This document shows positions 17,184-25,276 of a stretch of DNA of 64,000 nucleotides, in pieces (position 1 is the stretch's first letter; every line of letters begins with the position of its first letter). The notes under the pieces were generated by a model, which searched no databases, was not told the DNA's origin, and saw nothing but the letters and a program-made list of their open reading frames with translations. This DNA comes from Syntrophaceae bacterium UBA2188 (GTDB lineage: Bacteria > Desulfobacterota > BSN033 > UBA1163). The DNA is taken from NCBI GenBank assembly GCA_002327985.1, contig DCVM01000029.1, positions 1-64,000 of the forward strand, written 5' to 3'. The translations under genes were made by a program, and so were the position numbers.

Positions 17184-18160
17184 AGAACATACGGGTGATT
17201 CTGATCAGCGGTCTTTCCGGATCGGGCAAAACGACAGCCATCAAAGCCTTAGAAGACATTGGGTTTTACTGTGTCGATAACCTTCCCATCCTCCTTTTAC
17301 CCAAATTTATAGAACTCTGTGAGGAATCCGGAGGAAAAATCTCCAAAGTGGCGGTGGTGGAGGATATTCGGGGAGAAGCCTCTTACCCAAGCCCTCATGA
17401 GCCCCTGCACCAGACTCATCGGAGGAAGGCCCCAGGCCGTGCACGCACGGGACAGACAGGACCTGGAGAGGGAGAAAAGGATTTTTTAGAAGATTCCCGG
17501 AGGGTCATTCAGCAACTAAAGAAGGAGGGGTATCCGCTCGAGATCCTCTTTTTAGAATCTTCCGATACGATCTTGATGAGGCGGTTTAGCGAAACCCGTC
17601 GTCAGCACCCTCTGGCAGTGGGTGGCTCCATCCGGCAGGGACTTCATCTGGAACGAAAACGACTTCAAGGGATACGGGATATGGCCAATTTGGTGATTGA
17701 TACATCATCACTCAATGTTCATCAATTGAAAGAAAAAATCCAGCAATACGCCCAGGAGGGTAGGCGGTTGGGTCAGATGACGGTGCTCCTCCTTTCTTTC
17801 GGATATAGCTTCGGGATTCCTTTTGAAGCAGACCTTGTCATGGATGTTCGGTTCTTGCCCAATCCTTATTTTGTTGAAGAGCTCAAACGATTAAGGGGGG
17901 ATCACCCAGAGGTAGCGGAATATGTCCTCCAGTGGGGAGAGACCCAAGAATTTTTAAGTCATGTTCAAACATTCATTCGATTTCTTCTCCCTCTCTACGA
18001 AAGGGAGAGAAAAACTCATTTGACCATTGCCGTAGGATGTACCGGTGGTCGGCATCGGTCTATCGTCATTGTGAACCAACTGGCAGAGGCGCTTCGGGAT
18101 GAATTGGAGAAGAAAGGCGTATTTTTGTCTGTGCAACACCGCGATGCGGAGAAGGGGTGA
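17180..18160 (+). CDS. rapZ: RNase adapter protein RapZ with an internal insertion
   Basis: RapZ is a P-loop protein. In enterobacteria it guides GlmZ RNA to RNase E and senses glucosamine-6-phosphate; its role elsewhere is less clear. Walker A is GLSGSGKTTA (about residue 11). RRFSETRRQHPLA and VGCTGGRHRSIVI (near the C terminus) are family signatures. At 326 residues it is about 40 longer than usual. An extra, proline- and charge-rich stretch of about 34 residues (about 66-99, from SYPSPHEPLHQ to GPGEGE) splits the normal DIRG...DFLED junction. The start is GTG overlapping the hprK stop. Confidence 0.92.
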   Translation: MKNIRVILISGLSGSGKTTAIKALEDIGFYCVDNLPILLLPKFIELCEESGGKISKVAVVEDIRGEASYPSPHEPLHQTHRRKAPGRARTGQTGPGEGEKDFLEDSRRVIQQLKKEGYPLEILFLESSDTILMRRFSETRRQHPLAVGGSIRQGLHLERKRLQGIRDMANLVIDTSSLNVHQLKEKIQQYAQEGRRLGQMTVLLLSFGYSFGIPFEADLVMDVRFLPNPYFVEELKRLRGDHPEVAEYVLQWGETQEFLSHVQTFIRFLLPLYERERKTHLTIAVGCTGGRHRSIVIVNQLAEALRDELEKKGVFLSVQHRDAEKG

Positions 18161-18591
18161 AGTGTGACATGGTGGGCGTGATTGTGGTGACACATTGCCA
18201 CTTGGCTGAGGAGATGATTTCTGCGGCTCAGTTGGTCGTGGGGGAAGAATTAAAACAGTTTCAACCGGTTTCGATCGATCCCAAAGAGGGATCCGAGGAG
18301 ATCCGGGAAAAGATCATCTCAGCCATCCGAAAAGTGGATGTTGGGCAGGGCATTCTCATCCTGACGGATATGTATGGGGGAACCCCTTCCAATATTAGCC
18401 TCTCTTTCTTAGAGGAGAAGAAGATCGAAGTGATCACAGGAGTCAACCTTCCCATGTTGCTGAAGTTAGCCACCTATCAGAATGATATGGATCTCGAAAC
18501 TCTGGCCGCCTTCATCACCGATTATGGTCAGAGGAACATCAACTTGGCCAGTGAGGTTCTGAAAAAAAGAGTGGATAAAAAAAAGAGCTAA
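18157..18591 (+). CDS. PTS EIIA, mannose/fructose-sorbose family
   Basis: The 144-residue protein matches the EIIA-Man fold. VVTHCHLAEEMISAAQLVVG carries the phosphoacceptor histidine at about residue 13. LTDMYGGTPSNIS is a second family signature. GTG at 18157 overlaps the rapZ stop by 4 bases; ATG at 18169 is an alternative. No IIB, IIC or IID components are nearby, so it is probably a regulatory EIIA fed by HPr and EI just downstream. Confidence 0.9.
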   Translation: MKCDMVGVIVVTHCHLAEEMISAAQLVVGEELKQFQPVSIDPKEGSEEIREKIISAIRKVDVGQGILILTDMYGGTPSNISLSFLEEKKIEVITGVNLPMLLKLATYQNDMDLETLAAFITDYGQRNINLASEVLKKRVDKKKS

Positions 18592-18605
18592 TAGTAGGAT
18601 CCTGT

Positions 18606-18734
18606 CCTTTGGGTAAAGGTCACGGTTACGAAGCCCGTTTGGTTTAGCGTGAGAGGGTTACGTCAAATTCTTAAAACCAATGACATAACCGAATGACGAT
18701 ACGGGCGTCGTTGCCCTTACCGTAGGACCCACCC
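18606..18734 (+). ncRNA. Candidate structured, pseudoknotted leader RNA upstream of ptsH
   Basis: Several helices can be drawn by eye in this 153-base gap. CCTTT/AAAGG forms a small 5' hairpin (18606-18619). GGTC (18618) pairs with GACC (18726), and ACGGT (18622-18626) with ACCGT (18719-18723). CGAAGCCCGT (18629-18638) pairs with ACGGGCGTCG (18701-18710) with one mismatch. Inside, TTGGTTT (18639-18645) pairs with AAACCAA (18674-18680), and GGTTACGTC (18656-18664) with GACATAACC (18682-18690), giving an H-type pseudoknot. No T tract follows. The structure ends about 15 bases before the ptsH ATG. It matches no riboswitch I know. The two short 5' pairings overlap at two bases, so they are alternatives there. 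Confidence 0.55.
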
Positions 18735-18744
18735 TTTCATAGGA

Positions 18745-19011
18745 ATGGAAATTCAGACCTTTACGATTCGAAATCGGTTGGGGCTTCATGCGCGGGCGGC
18801 TGCCCTGGTGGTCAAAACGGCCAATCATTTTATTTCAGAGATTATTATTGAGAAGGACGGTCTGGAGGTCAATGGAAAATCGATCATGGGTATTCTGATG
18901 TTAGCCGCTTCGAAGGGCTCAAAGATTACACTGAAGGTGGAAGGGAAAGATTCGGTCCAAGCCATCCGAGCCCTTAGGGAATTGATTGAAAATAAATTTG
19001 GTGAGGAATAG
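18745..19011 (+). CDS. ptsH: Phosphocarrier protein HPr
   Basis: This is an 88-residue HPr. The EI-phosphorylated histidine is in RLGLHARAAALV (about residue 16), with alanine where most HPr proteins have proline. NGKSIMGILML holds the serine that HprK targets. AGGA touches the ATG directly, so no well-spaced ribosome site is visible. The GTAGGA in the leader RNA is about 17 bases upstream. ptsI begins two bases after the stop. Confidence 0.94.
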   Translation: MEIQTFTIRNRLGLHARAAALVVKTANHFISEIIIEKDGLEVNGKSIMGILMLAASKGSKITLKVEGKDSVQAIRALRELIENKFGEE

Positions 19012-19013
19012 GA

Positions 19014-20777
19014 ATGGCGGTACAGCAGCAGGTCAATAGGTTCATCCAAGGCATCGGGGCTTCTCCAGGAATTGTTATCGGAAAAGCCTATCTCATTGAA
19101 CGTTTTAAAGTACGCCTCCCTCAGAAACGAATCGATCCGGAGCGGGTTGAGGAAGAAGTCAAACGGTTCTTTAGGGCTATTGAAGAATCACGAAATCAGT
19201 TAACCGAGGTCAAAGAAAAGATTTTGGACCCAGAAGTACGTAAACATTCTTTTATCCTGGATGTCCACCTGATGATCTTGAATGATGAGATGCTGCTTCA
19301 GGATACAGTCGAAACCATTCGAAAGAAAAAAGTAAATTCAGAATGGGCTTTGGATCTCACCTTGGAAAAACTGGACACAGCCTTTCAGGCCATTGAAGAC
19401 GAATATCTGAGGGAACGGCGTAGTGACCTTCATTATGTGGCGGCAAGAATCTTTCGAACCCTTTTAGGAAAGAAGCATGACGATATTACCAAGATTAAAG
19501 GAAAAGTGATCGTCGTCGCCCACGACCTCTCTCCCGCGGATACCCTCCAGATGAACCTGAAACATGTAGCGGGGTTTATCACGGATATTGGAGGGAAGGT
19601 TTCCCATACGGCCATCCTCTCCCGATCCCTGGGCATCCCGGCTGTGGTTGGACTGGAGATGGCCACTTCCCTCATTAATGGGGGAGACCTTTTAATCATC
19701 GACGGAGAGACCGGAGAAGTGGCCATCAATCCCACGGAGGAAGTCTCTCAGTCCTTTCTCGAACGAAAACGCCGGACCAGGGCCATTGAGCGAGAGATTC
19801 TTAAATACGCCTCTTTGCCGGCAGAGACCCGCGATGGGGTTCGAGTCCGTCTCCAGGCCAATATTGAAATGGTGGAGGAAATCTTTGCCGCCAAGGCCCA
19901 TGGTGCGGAGGGCATCGGACTTTATCGCACAGAGATCCTTTATCTCAACCGGAAGGACCTTCCCACGGAGGAGGAGCACTTCCAGATCTACCGACGTCTG
20001 GCAGAAGAGATTTACCCAGCGACAGCGACCCTCCGAACGTTAGATGTGGGAGGAGATAAATTTCTCCCGGATTATTCAAAGAACAATGAGTTGAACCCGG
20101 CCCTGGGGTTGAGGGCGATCCGATTCAGCCTCAAGGAAACGGAAATCTTTAAAACCCAGCTGAGGGGGATTTTGCGAGCCAGTGTTTATGGAAAACTGAG
20201 GATTCTTTTTCCGATGATTTCAGGAGTTGAAGAGATCCGGAAGGCGAAGGCAATCCTGGAAGAGGTGAAGAAAAGTATGGCCAAAGATAAAATCCCTTTT
20301 GATGAACAGATCGAGACCGGAGCCATGATTGAGATTCCTTCTGCCTCGGACATTGCTGATATTTTAGCGAAAGAGGTGAATTTCTTCAGTATCGGAACAA
20401 ACGATCTGATCCAATATGCCTTAGCGATTGATCGGATCAATGAACATGTGTCCTATCTCTATGAGCCCCTTCATCCTGCTGTCCTGAGAATCATTCGATG
20501 GGTGGTTCAGGCAGGTCATCAAGCCGGCATCCCCGTAGCCATTTGCGGGGAAATGGCGGCAGACCCCACTTATGCATTGGTCCTATTGGGTTTAGGATTG
20601 GATGAATTTAGCATGACCCCAGTTTCCATTCCCAGAGTGAAGAAGTTGTTCCGGATGTCAAGTTTTGAGGAAACTCGGTTGTTCGTTGAACAGTTATTTC
20701 AATTTCCGACGATTTCTGAAATCAAATATTTTGTCAGGAACTGGATGGCCAAACGATTTCCCGAAGATTTTATATAA
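19014..20777 (+). CDS. ptsI: PTS enzyme I (phosphoenolpyruvate-protein phosphotransferase)
   Basis: EI moves phosphate from PEP to HPr. The phosphohistidine is in GGKVSHTAILSRSLGIPAVVG (about residue 190). The PEP-binding barrel has GIGLYRTEILYL and GGDKFLPDY. FFSIGTNDLIQYALAIDR and PVAICGEMAADP (with the catalytic cysteine) lie near the C terminus. The 587-residue length is standard. Together with HPr, PtsN and EIIA it forms a chain without any permease in view. Confidence 0.96.
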   Translation: MAVQQQVNRFIQGIGASPGIVIGKAYLIERFKVRLPQKRIDPERVEEEVKRFFRAIEESRNQLTEVKEKILDPEVRKHSFILDVHLMILNDEMLLQDTVETIRKKKVNSEWALDLTLEKLDTAFQAIEDEYLRERRSDLHYVAARIFRTLLGKKHDDITKIKGKVIVVAHDLSPADTLQMNLKHVAGFITDIGGKVSHTAILSRSLGIPAVVGLEMATSLINGGDLLIIDGETGEVAINPTEEVSQSFLERKRRTRAIEREILKYASLPAETRDGVRVRLQANIEMVEEIFAAKAHGAEGIGLYRTEILYLNRKDLPTEEEHFQIYRRLAEEIYPATATLRTLDVGGDKFLPDYSKNNELNPALGLRAIRFSLKETEIFKTQLRGILRASVYGKLRILFPMISGVEEIRKAKAILEEVKKSMAKDKIPFDEQIETGAMIEIPSASDIADILAKEVNFFSIGTNDLIQYALAIDRINEHVSYLYEPLHPAVLRIIRWVVQAGHQAGIPVAICGEMAADPTYALVLLGLGLDEFSMTPVSIPRVKKLFRMSSFEETRLFVEQLFQFPTISEIKYFVRNWMAKRFPEDFI

Positions 20778-20873
20778 GGCTATACAGAGGAAAGAACCCG
20801 TTAACCCCATCACCCGTTCCTCTTCGAGGAGTGGAAAAGGATAGGGTGAAAGAAGAAAAGGAGGAAATATTTT

Positions 20874-22037
20874 ATGGCAATGACAGACTTTTTATTTACC
20901 TCAGAATCGGTCACTGAAGGTCATCCGGATAAAGTGGCAGATCAGATTTCGGATGCTATCCTGGACGCCATCATTGCTCAGGATAAGGAATCCCGGGTCG
21001 CCTGCGAAACCATGGTGACCACCGGAATGGCAATTATTGCAGGTGAAATTACCACGTCCTGCTATGTTCATATGCCATCCATTGTTCGGGAAACCATCAA
21101 AGAGATCGGATATCATGACTCGGCCATGGGATTTGATTGGGAGACCTGTGCGGTGATCACTTCCATTGATGAGCAGTCCTCCGACATTAAGCAAGGAGTG
21201 GATGAAAAGGGAGATCGTGAGCAGGGAGCTGGAGATCAAGGGTTGATGTTCGGCTATGCCTGTAATGAAACCCCGGAGTTAATGCCCATGCCGATCATCT
21301 TTGCCCATCGCCTGACGCGACGATTGGCTGAGGCGCGGAAAAAAAAGATCCTCGAATTTTTAAGGCCTGATGGAAAATCTCAGGTGACCATCCAATATAT
21401 CAATGGGAAGCCAACCCGGGTGGATTCGGTTGTCATTGCGGCCCAGCACTCGGACAGGGTATCCTATGAGACCCTCAAAGAAGGGATCATCGAAGAAGTC
21501 ATTTTTAAAGTCATTCCTGAGGAGCTTCGAGACAAGACCACGAAATACTATGTCAATACAACAGGACGCTTCGTCATTGGAGGTCCGAAAGCCGATTGCG
21601 GGCTAACAGGAAGAAAAATTATCGTCGACACCTATGGAGGGGTAGGGAGCCATGGAGGAGGCTGTTTTTCAGGGAAAGATCCCTCAAAGATGGACCGAAG
21701 CGCTTCCTATATGGCCAGGCATGTTGCTAAGAATGTGGTGGCCGCAGGCCTGGCGGAAAAATGCGAAGTTCAAATCGCCTACACGATTGGAAGAGCGGAG
21801 CCCGTTTCAGTGATGATCGATACCTCAAGAACCTCCAAAATATCTCCGGATAAGATTGCCAAGATCATTCGTAAACATTTTGACATGAGGCCTAAGGCGA
21901 TCATCAAATATCTCGACCTTCTCAATCCAATCTATAAAAATACAGCCTGCTATGGTCATTTCGGTCGAAATGAACCTGGGTTTTCTTGGGAGAGGACCCA
22001 TCGGGCAGAAGAGCTAAGAAAGGCTGCAAGTCTTTAA
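20874..22037 (+). CDS. metK: S-adenosylmethionine synthetase
   Basis: The enzyme makes SAM from methionine and ATP. FTSESVTEGHPDKVADQISD at the N terminus and GGGCFSGKDPSKMDRSAS (the phosphate loop) are the two family signatures. MFGYACNETPELMP lies between them. The 387-residue length is standard. AAGGAGG lies upstream of the ATG. The 96-base leader has no recognised SAM or SAH riboswitch. The next gene recycles the SAM by-product. Confidence 0.97.
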   Translation: MAMTDFLFTSESVTEGHPDKVADQISDAILDAIIAQDKESRVACETMVTTGMAIIAGEITTSCYVHMPSIVRETIKEIGYHDSAMGFDWETCAVITSIDEQSSDIKQGVDEKGDREQGAGDQGLMFGYACNETPELMPMPIIFAHRLTRRLAEARKKKILEFLRPDGKSQVTIQYINGKPTRVDSVVIAAQHSDRVSYETLKEGIIEEVIFKVIPEELRDKTTKYYVNTTGRFVIGGPKADCGLTGRKIIVDTYGGVGSHGGGCFSGKDPSKMDRSASYMARHVAKNVVAAGLAEKCEVQIAYTIGRAEPVSVMIDTSRTSKISPDKIAKIIRKHFDMRPKAIIKYLDLLNPIYKNTACYGHFGRNEPGFSWERTHRAEELRKAASL

Positions 22038-22048
22038 GAGAGGAGAAT

Positions 22049-23374
22049 ATGGATTACGATATTAAAGATCTTTCATTAGCCAAGAGAGGACGACTCAGGA
22101 TGGAATGGGCAGAGAAGGCCATGCCTGTTTCGAAGTTGATCCGGAGCCGTTTTGAAAAAGAGAAGCCTCTAAAGGGAGTGCGTTTTTCAGCCTGCCTTCA
22201 TGTGACCACTGAGACGGCAGTGTTAATGAGAACGCTTTTAGCAGGCGGAGCGAAATTGGTCCTCTGTGCTTCCAATCCTTTAAGCACTCAGGACGATGTG
22301 GCGGCCTATCTGGTTAAAGAACTTAAAATTCCTGTCTTTGCCATCAAAGGGGAGGACAGTAAAACCTATTACACCCATATTCAGAAGGCCTTGGCTTACC
22401 TTCCCAACCTTACCATGGATGATGGGGCGGACCTGGTCTCCTCCCTTCACTTCATTGCCCTGAAAAAATGGAAGGAGCTTTCTCCTTCTGTTCGAAAATG
22501 GGCAGAGGGGCTTTCCCCGTCAAAACGGGAAGAAATGATTAAAGGGGTGATTGGTGGAACCGAGGAGACGACGACCGGTGTGATCCGACTCCGTTCCATG
22601 GAGGAGAAAGGAGTGCTGAATTTTCCGATCATCGCTGTCAATGACGCTGAGACCAAACACTTTTTTGATAATCGATATGGCACGGGACAGTCTACGATCG
22701 ATGGGATCATCCGGGCCACCAATCGATTGATGGCCGGGGCCACCTTTGTCGTCTCGGGTTATGGATGGTGTGGGAAGGGACTGGCCATGAGGGCCAAAGG
22801 AATGGGAGCCAATGTCATCGTCACCGAGGTGAGTCCCCTCAGGGCTCTGGAAGCTGTCATGGATGGGTATCGGGTCATGCCCATTGCAGAGGCGGCAGAA
22901 GTGGGAGATATTTTTTGTACGGTCTCTGGGAATGTCAATGTCATCCGGAAGGAACACTTCTTAAAGATGAAGGATGGAGCCATCATTGCCAATTCGGGCC
23001 ACTTTAATGTAGAGCTGGATTTAGACGGACTCCGTGAAGCAACCCTTTCCCAGCGCAAAATCCGTGATTTTGTAGAGGAGTTTCAACTCAAACAGGGACG
23101 GAGGGTCTACTTATTAGGAGAAGGAAGATTGATCAATCTTGCCGCAGCGGAAGGACATCCGTCCAGTGTGATGGACATGAGTTTTGCCAACCAGGCCCTG
23201 ACCTCTGAATATTTGGTGAAACATCATCGAACTCTAAAGAGAAAGGTCTATTCCGTTCCTCTTGAGATTGATCAAGAGATCGCTCGGATCAAACTTCTTA
23301 CGATGGGCATCCAGATTGATCGACTGACCAAAGAACAAGTCCACTATTTATCTTCATGGGAACAGGGCACGTAG
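22049..23374 (+). CDS. ahcY: Adenosylhomocysteinase
   Basis: The enzyme hydrolyses S-adenosylhomocysteine to adenosine and homocysteine. The NAD-binding motif is VSGYGWCGKGLAMRAKGMGA. The catalytic core has CLHVTTETAVL near the start, and NDAETKHFFDNRYGTGQS holds substrate and metal contacts. The 441-residue length fits the shorter bacterial/archaeal form. ATG at 22049 follows AGGAG. It lies 11 bases after metK, a sensible SAM-cycle operon. Confidence 0.96.
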   Translation: MDYDIKDLSLAKRGRLRMEWAEKAMPVSKLIRSRFEKEKPLKGVRFSACLHVTTETAVLMRTLLAGGAKLVLCASNPLSTQDDVAAYLVKELKIPVFAIKGEDSKTYYTHIQKALAYLPNLTMDDGADLVSSLHFIALKKWKELSPSVRKWAEGLSPSKREEMIKGVIGGTEETTTGVIRLRSMEEKGVLNFPIIAVNDAETKHFFDNRYGTGQSTIDGIIRATNRLMAGATFVVSGYGWCGKGLAMRAKGMGANVIVTEVSPLRALEAVMDGYRVMPIAEAAEVGDIFCTVSGNVNVIRKEHFLKMKDGAIIANSGHFNVELDLDGLREATLSQRKIRDFVEEFQLKQGRRVYLLGEGRLINLAAAEGHPSSVMDMSFANQALTSEYLVKHHRTLKRKVYSVPLEIDQEIARIKLLTMGIQIDRLTKEQVHYLSSWEQGT

Positions 23375-23405
23375 ATCTTAACTGCGACCATACCCAAAAC
23401 ATTTG

Positions 23406-24470
23406 ATGAAGCGAAGGAAAACCCGTCAGATATCAATCGGCCCTGTTAAGATCGGGGGAGAGGCGCCCATTTCGGTCCAGTCGATGACCAAAACCGATAC
23501 GAGGGATATCCGAAAGACGGTCCATCAGATCCGACGTCTTGAAGAGGCTGGCTGTGAAATAGTTCGGGTAGCGGTTGTGGATGAAGAGGCAGCCCGGGCC
23601 ATCATTGAAATTAAAAAGAGGATTCGAATTCCCCTCATTGCAGATATCCACTTCCACTCCCGCTTGGCTTTGATGGCGATGGACTCAGGGGCGGATGGTC
23701 TCCGGATCAATCCTGGAAATATTGGAGGTAGGGACCGTCTGAAGCCCATCATCACCGAAGCGAAAAATCGTTCCATTCCCATTCGCATCGGAGTAAATTC
23801 CGGTTCATTGGAGAAAGACCTACTAAAAAGGTATGGAGGAACAACTCCTGAGGCCATGGTCTCAAGTGCTTTGCGGACGATCCAATGGATGGAGGATCTC
23901 GGTTTTCGTCTGATCAAAGTTTCTTTAAAGGCGTCCGATGCTTTGAGAACCGTGGACGCCTACCGGATGTTTTCAAAAAGATTGAATTACCCACTTCACC
24001 TGGGAGTGACCGAAGCCGGAAAAGGTTCCGGAGCGATCGTTAAATCTTCTCTCGGCATAGGACTCCTTCTGAGGGAGGGGATCGGGGATACGATCCGGGT
24101 GTCATTAACAGGAGACCCTATTGAAGAAGTACGCGTCGCCTACGAAATATTGAGGACCTTGAATATTCGCAAACGAGGCATTGAGATCATTTCCTGTCCG
24201 ACCTGCGGTCGTTGCGAAATCGATCTCACCCATCTTGTTGAAGCGGTTGAAAGAACCACAAAGAAAATAACTACTCCGCTCACCGTGGCCATCATGGGGT
24301 GTGTGGTCAATGGGCCGGGTGAGGCAAAAGAAGCAGATATCGGGATTGCTGGGGGGAGGGGAATAGGCGTCCTTTTTAAAAGAGGAAATATTGTAAGGAA
24401 GGTGAAGGAAAAAGATTTTTTCCGAGTCCTTCTCAATGAAGTCAGGGGGATGGTGGAAAATAAACCATGA
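23406..24470 (+). CDS. ispG: 4-hydroxy-3-methylbut-2-en-1-yl diphosphate synthase
   Basis: IspG is the [4Fe-4S] enzyme that makes HMBPP in the MEP isoprenoid pathway. The barrel part has GGEAPISVQSMTKTDT and ADIHFHSRLAL. The cluster cysteines are in SCPTCGRCEIDL and MGCVVNGPGEAKEAD. The 354-residue length fits the short two-domain bacterial form. ATG at 23406 follows a TTG in frame. The stop overlaps a word-type inverted repeat. Confidence 0.96.
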   Translation: MKRRKTRQISIGPVKIGGEAPISVQSMTKTDTRDIRKTVHQIRRLEEAGCEIVRVAVVDEEAARAIIEIKKRIRIPLIADIHFHSRLALMAMDSGADGLRINPGNIGGRDRLKPIITEAKNRSIPIRIGVNSGSLEKDLLKRYGGTTPEAMVSSALRTIQWMEDLGFRLIKVSLKASDALRTVDAYRMFSKRLNYPLHLGVTEAGKGSGAIVKSSLGIGLLLREGIGDTIRVSLTGDPIEEVRVAYEILRTLNIRKRGIEIISCPTCGRCEIDLTHLVEAVERTTKKITTPLTVAIMGCVVNGPGEAKEADIGIAGGRGIGVLFKRGNIVRKVKEKDFFRVLLNEVRGMVENKP

Positions 24471-24536
24471 ACGATGAACGACGGACAATGAACAATGAAC
24501 GGTTCCTCGTTTAATGTTTATCGTTCACCGTTAACA
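24466..24536. repeat. Word-type inverted repeat between convergent ispG and phosphatidyltransferase (ATGAACG / CGTTCAC)
   Basis: The left side repeats ATGAACG, ATGAACGA and AATGAAC (24466-24501). The right side has CGTTTAATGTTTATCGTTCACCGTTAAC. The two can pair imperfectly. The element spans the ispG stop codon and the last codons of the minus-strand gene, so it may serve as a two-way terminator. Confidence 0.65.
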
Positions 24537-25108
24537 CGAAGTTTCTTCCATACATAATAGATTCGCTGAAGCACGGTGAAGTGGGTGAGAATAGCGAGAA
24601 TCCAGAGAACGGGTTCCATCCATTGGAACAGGCATCCTATTGAAAGGAGGATGATGCGTTCCGCCCTTTCCATAAGCCCGAGGGTGCACGGAACGTTTAG
24701 CGACTCTGCCTTGGCTCGAACATAAGGGATCAGAACCGTACCAATGCTGACGATAGAGGTAAGAATGACAAGGCCAGGATGTCCTTTTCTTAGATAAACA
24801 ATAAGGAGGGCAAGAAGAAGGAGGAGATCCGAATATCGATCTAAGACCGAATCTAAGAAGCTTCCGAGGGCTGTCACCCTTCCCAGTTTTCTGGCCACGA
24901 CGCCATCAAAGAGGTCAAAAAGGCCTGAGAGGATGATCGCCAATCCTGCGAGAAACCAAAATCCCTTGAGAATCAGAAGAGAAGCGGCAAGGGTTGCAAA
25001 AAATCCTATGAGGGTGAAGAAATTGGGATTGCCATGTTCTCCCGAAAATAGTTTAAGAACATCATAGAGGTAAGGATCGAGTCGATGTCCGATTTGATTG
25101 CCAATCAT
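24518..25108 (-). CDS. CDP-alcohol phosphatidyltransferase family membrane protein
   Basis: The enzyme family joins a CDP-activated diacylglycerol or alcohol to an alcohol acceptor in the inner membrane. The hallmark D-x2-D-G-x2-A-R-x8-G-x3-D-x3-D is present in DLFDGVVARKLGRVTALGSF followed by LDSVLD. Several membrane helices are visible. ATG at 25108 gives an N-terminus (MIGNQIGHRLDPYLY) that fits the family. The frame stays open to 25258, but that part looks non-coding. The acceptor (glycerol phosphate, inositol phosphate or other) cannot be told. Confidence 0.88.
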   Translation of the reverse strand: MIGNQIGHRLDPYLYDVLKLFSGEHGNPNFFTLIGFFATLAASLLILKGFWFLAGLAIILSGLFDLFDGVVARKLGRVTALGSFLDSVLDRYSDLLLLLALLIVYLRKGHPGLVILTSIVSIGTVLIPYVRAKAESLNVPCTLGLMERAERIILLSIGCLFQWMEPVLWILAILTHFTVLQRIYYVWKKLRVNGER

Positions 25109-25276
25109 CTTTGAGATTTTCCTTCTCTCCTCCCCTCGGTAATCAGGGGGAGCAGTGAGGGCGGAAGGAGAGTTTGGAAGAGAACATAACATTTCTAATA
25201 AAAAAGTCAATTTAAAGGGGATCGAGGGGCAATCGGTTTCATTCTTCCAATCATCCATTGTTCCAGGAGAGCGAAT

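Noticed and set aside
17990..18015. CCCTCTCTACGAAAGGGAG-like palindrome in rapZ
   Set aside because: The encoded LLPLYERER segment fits the RapZ family, so this is native coding sequence.
20778..20873. Possible SAM or SAH riboswitch before metK-ahcY
   Set aside because: The 96-base gap has only weak CCTC/GAGG pairing and none of the known conserved cores.
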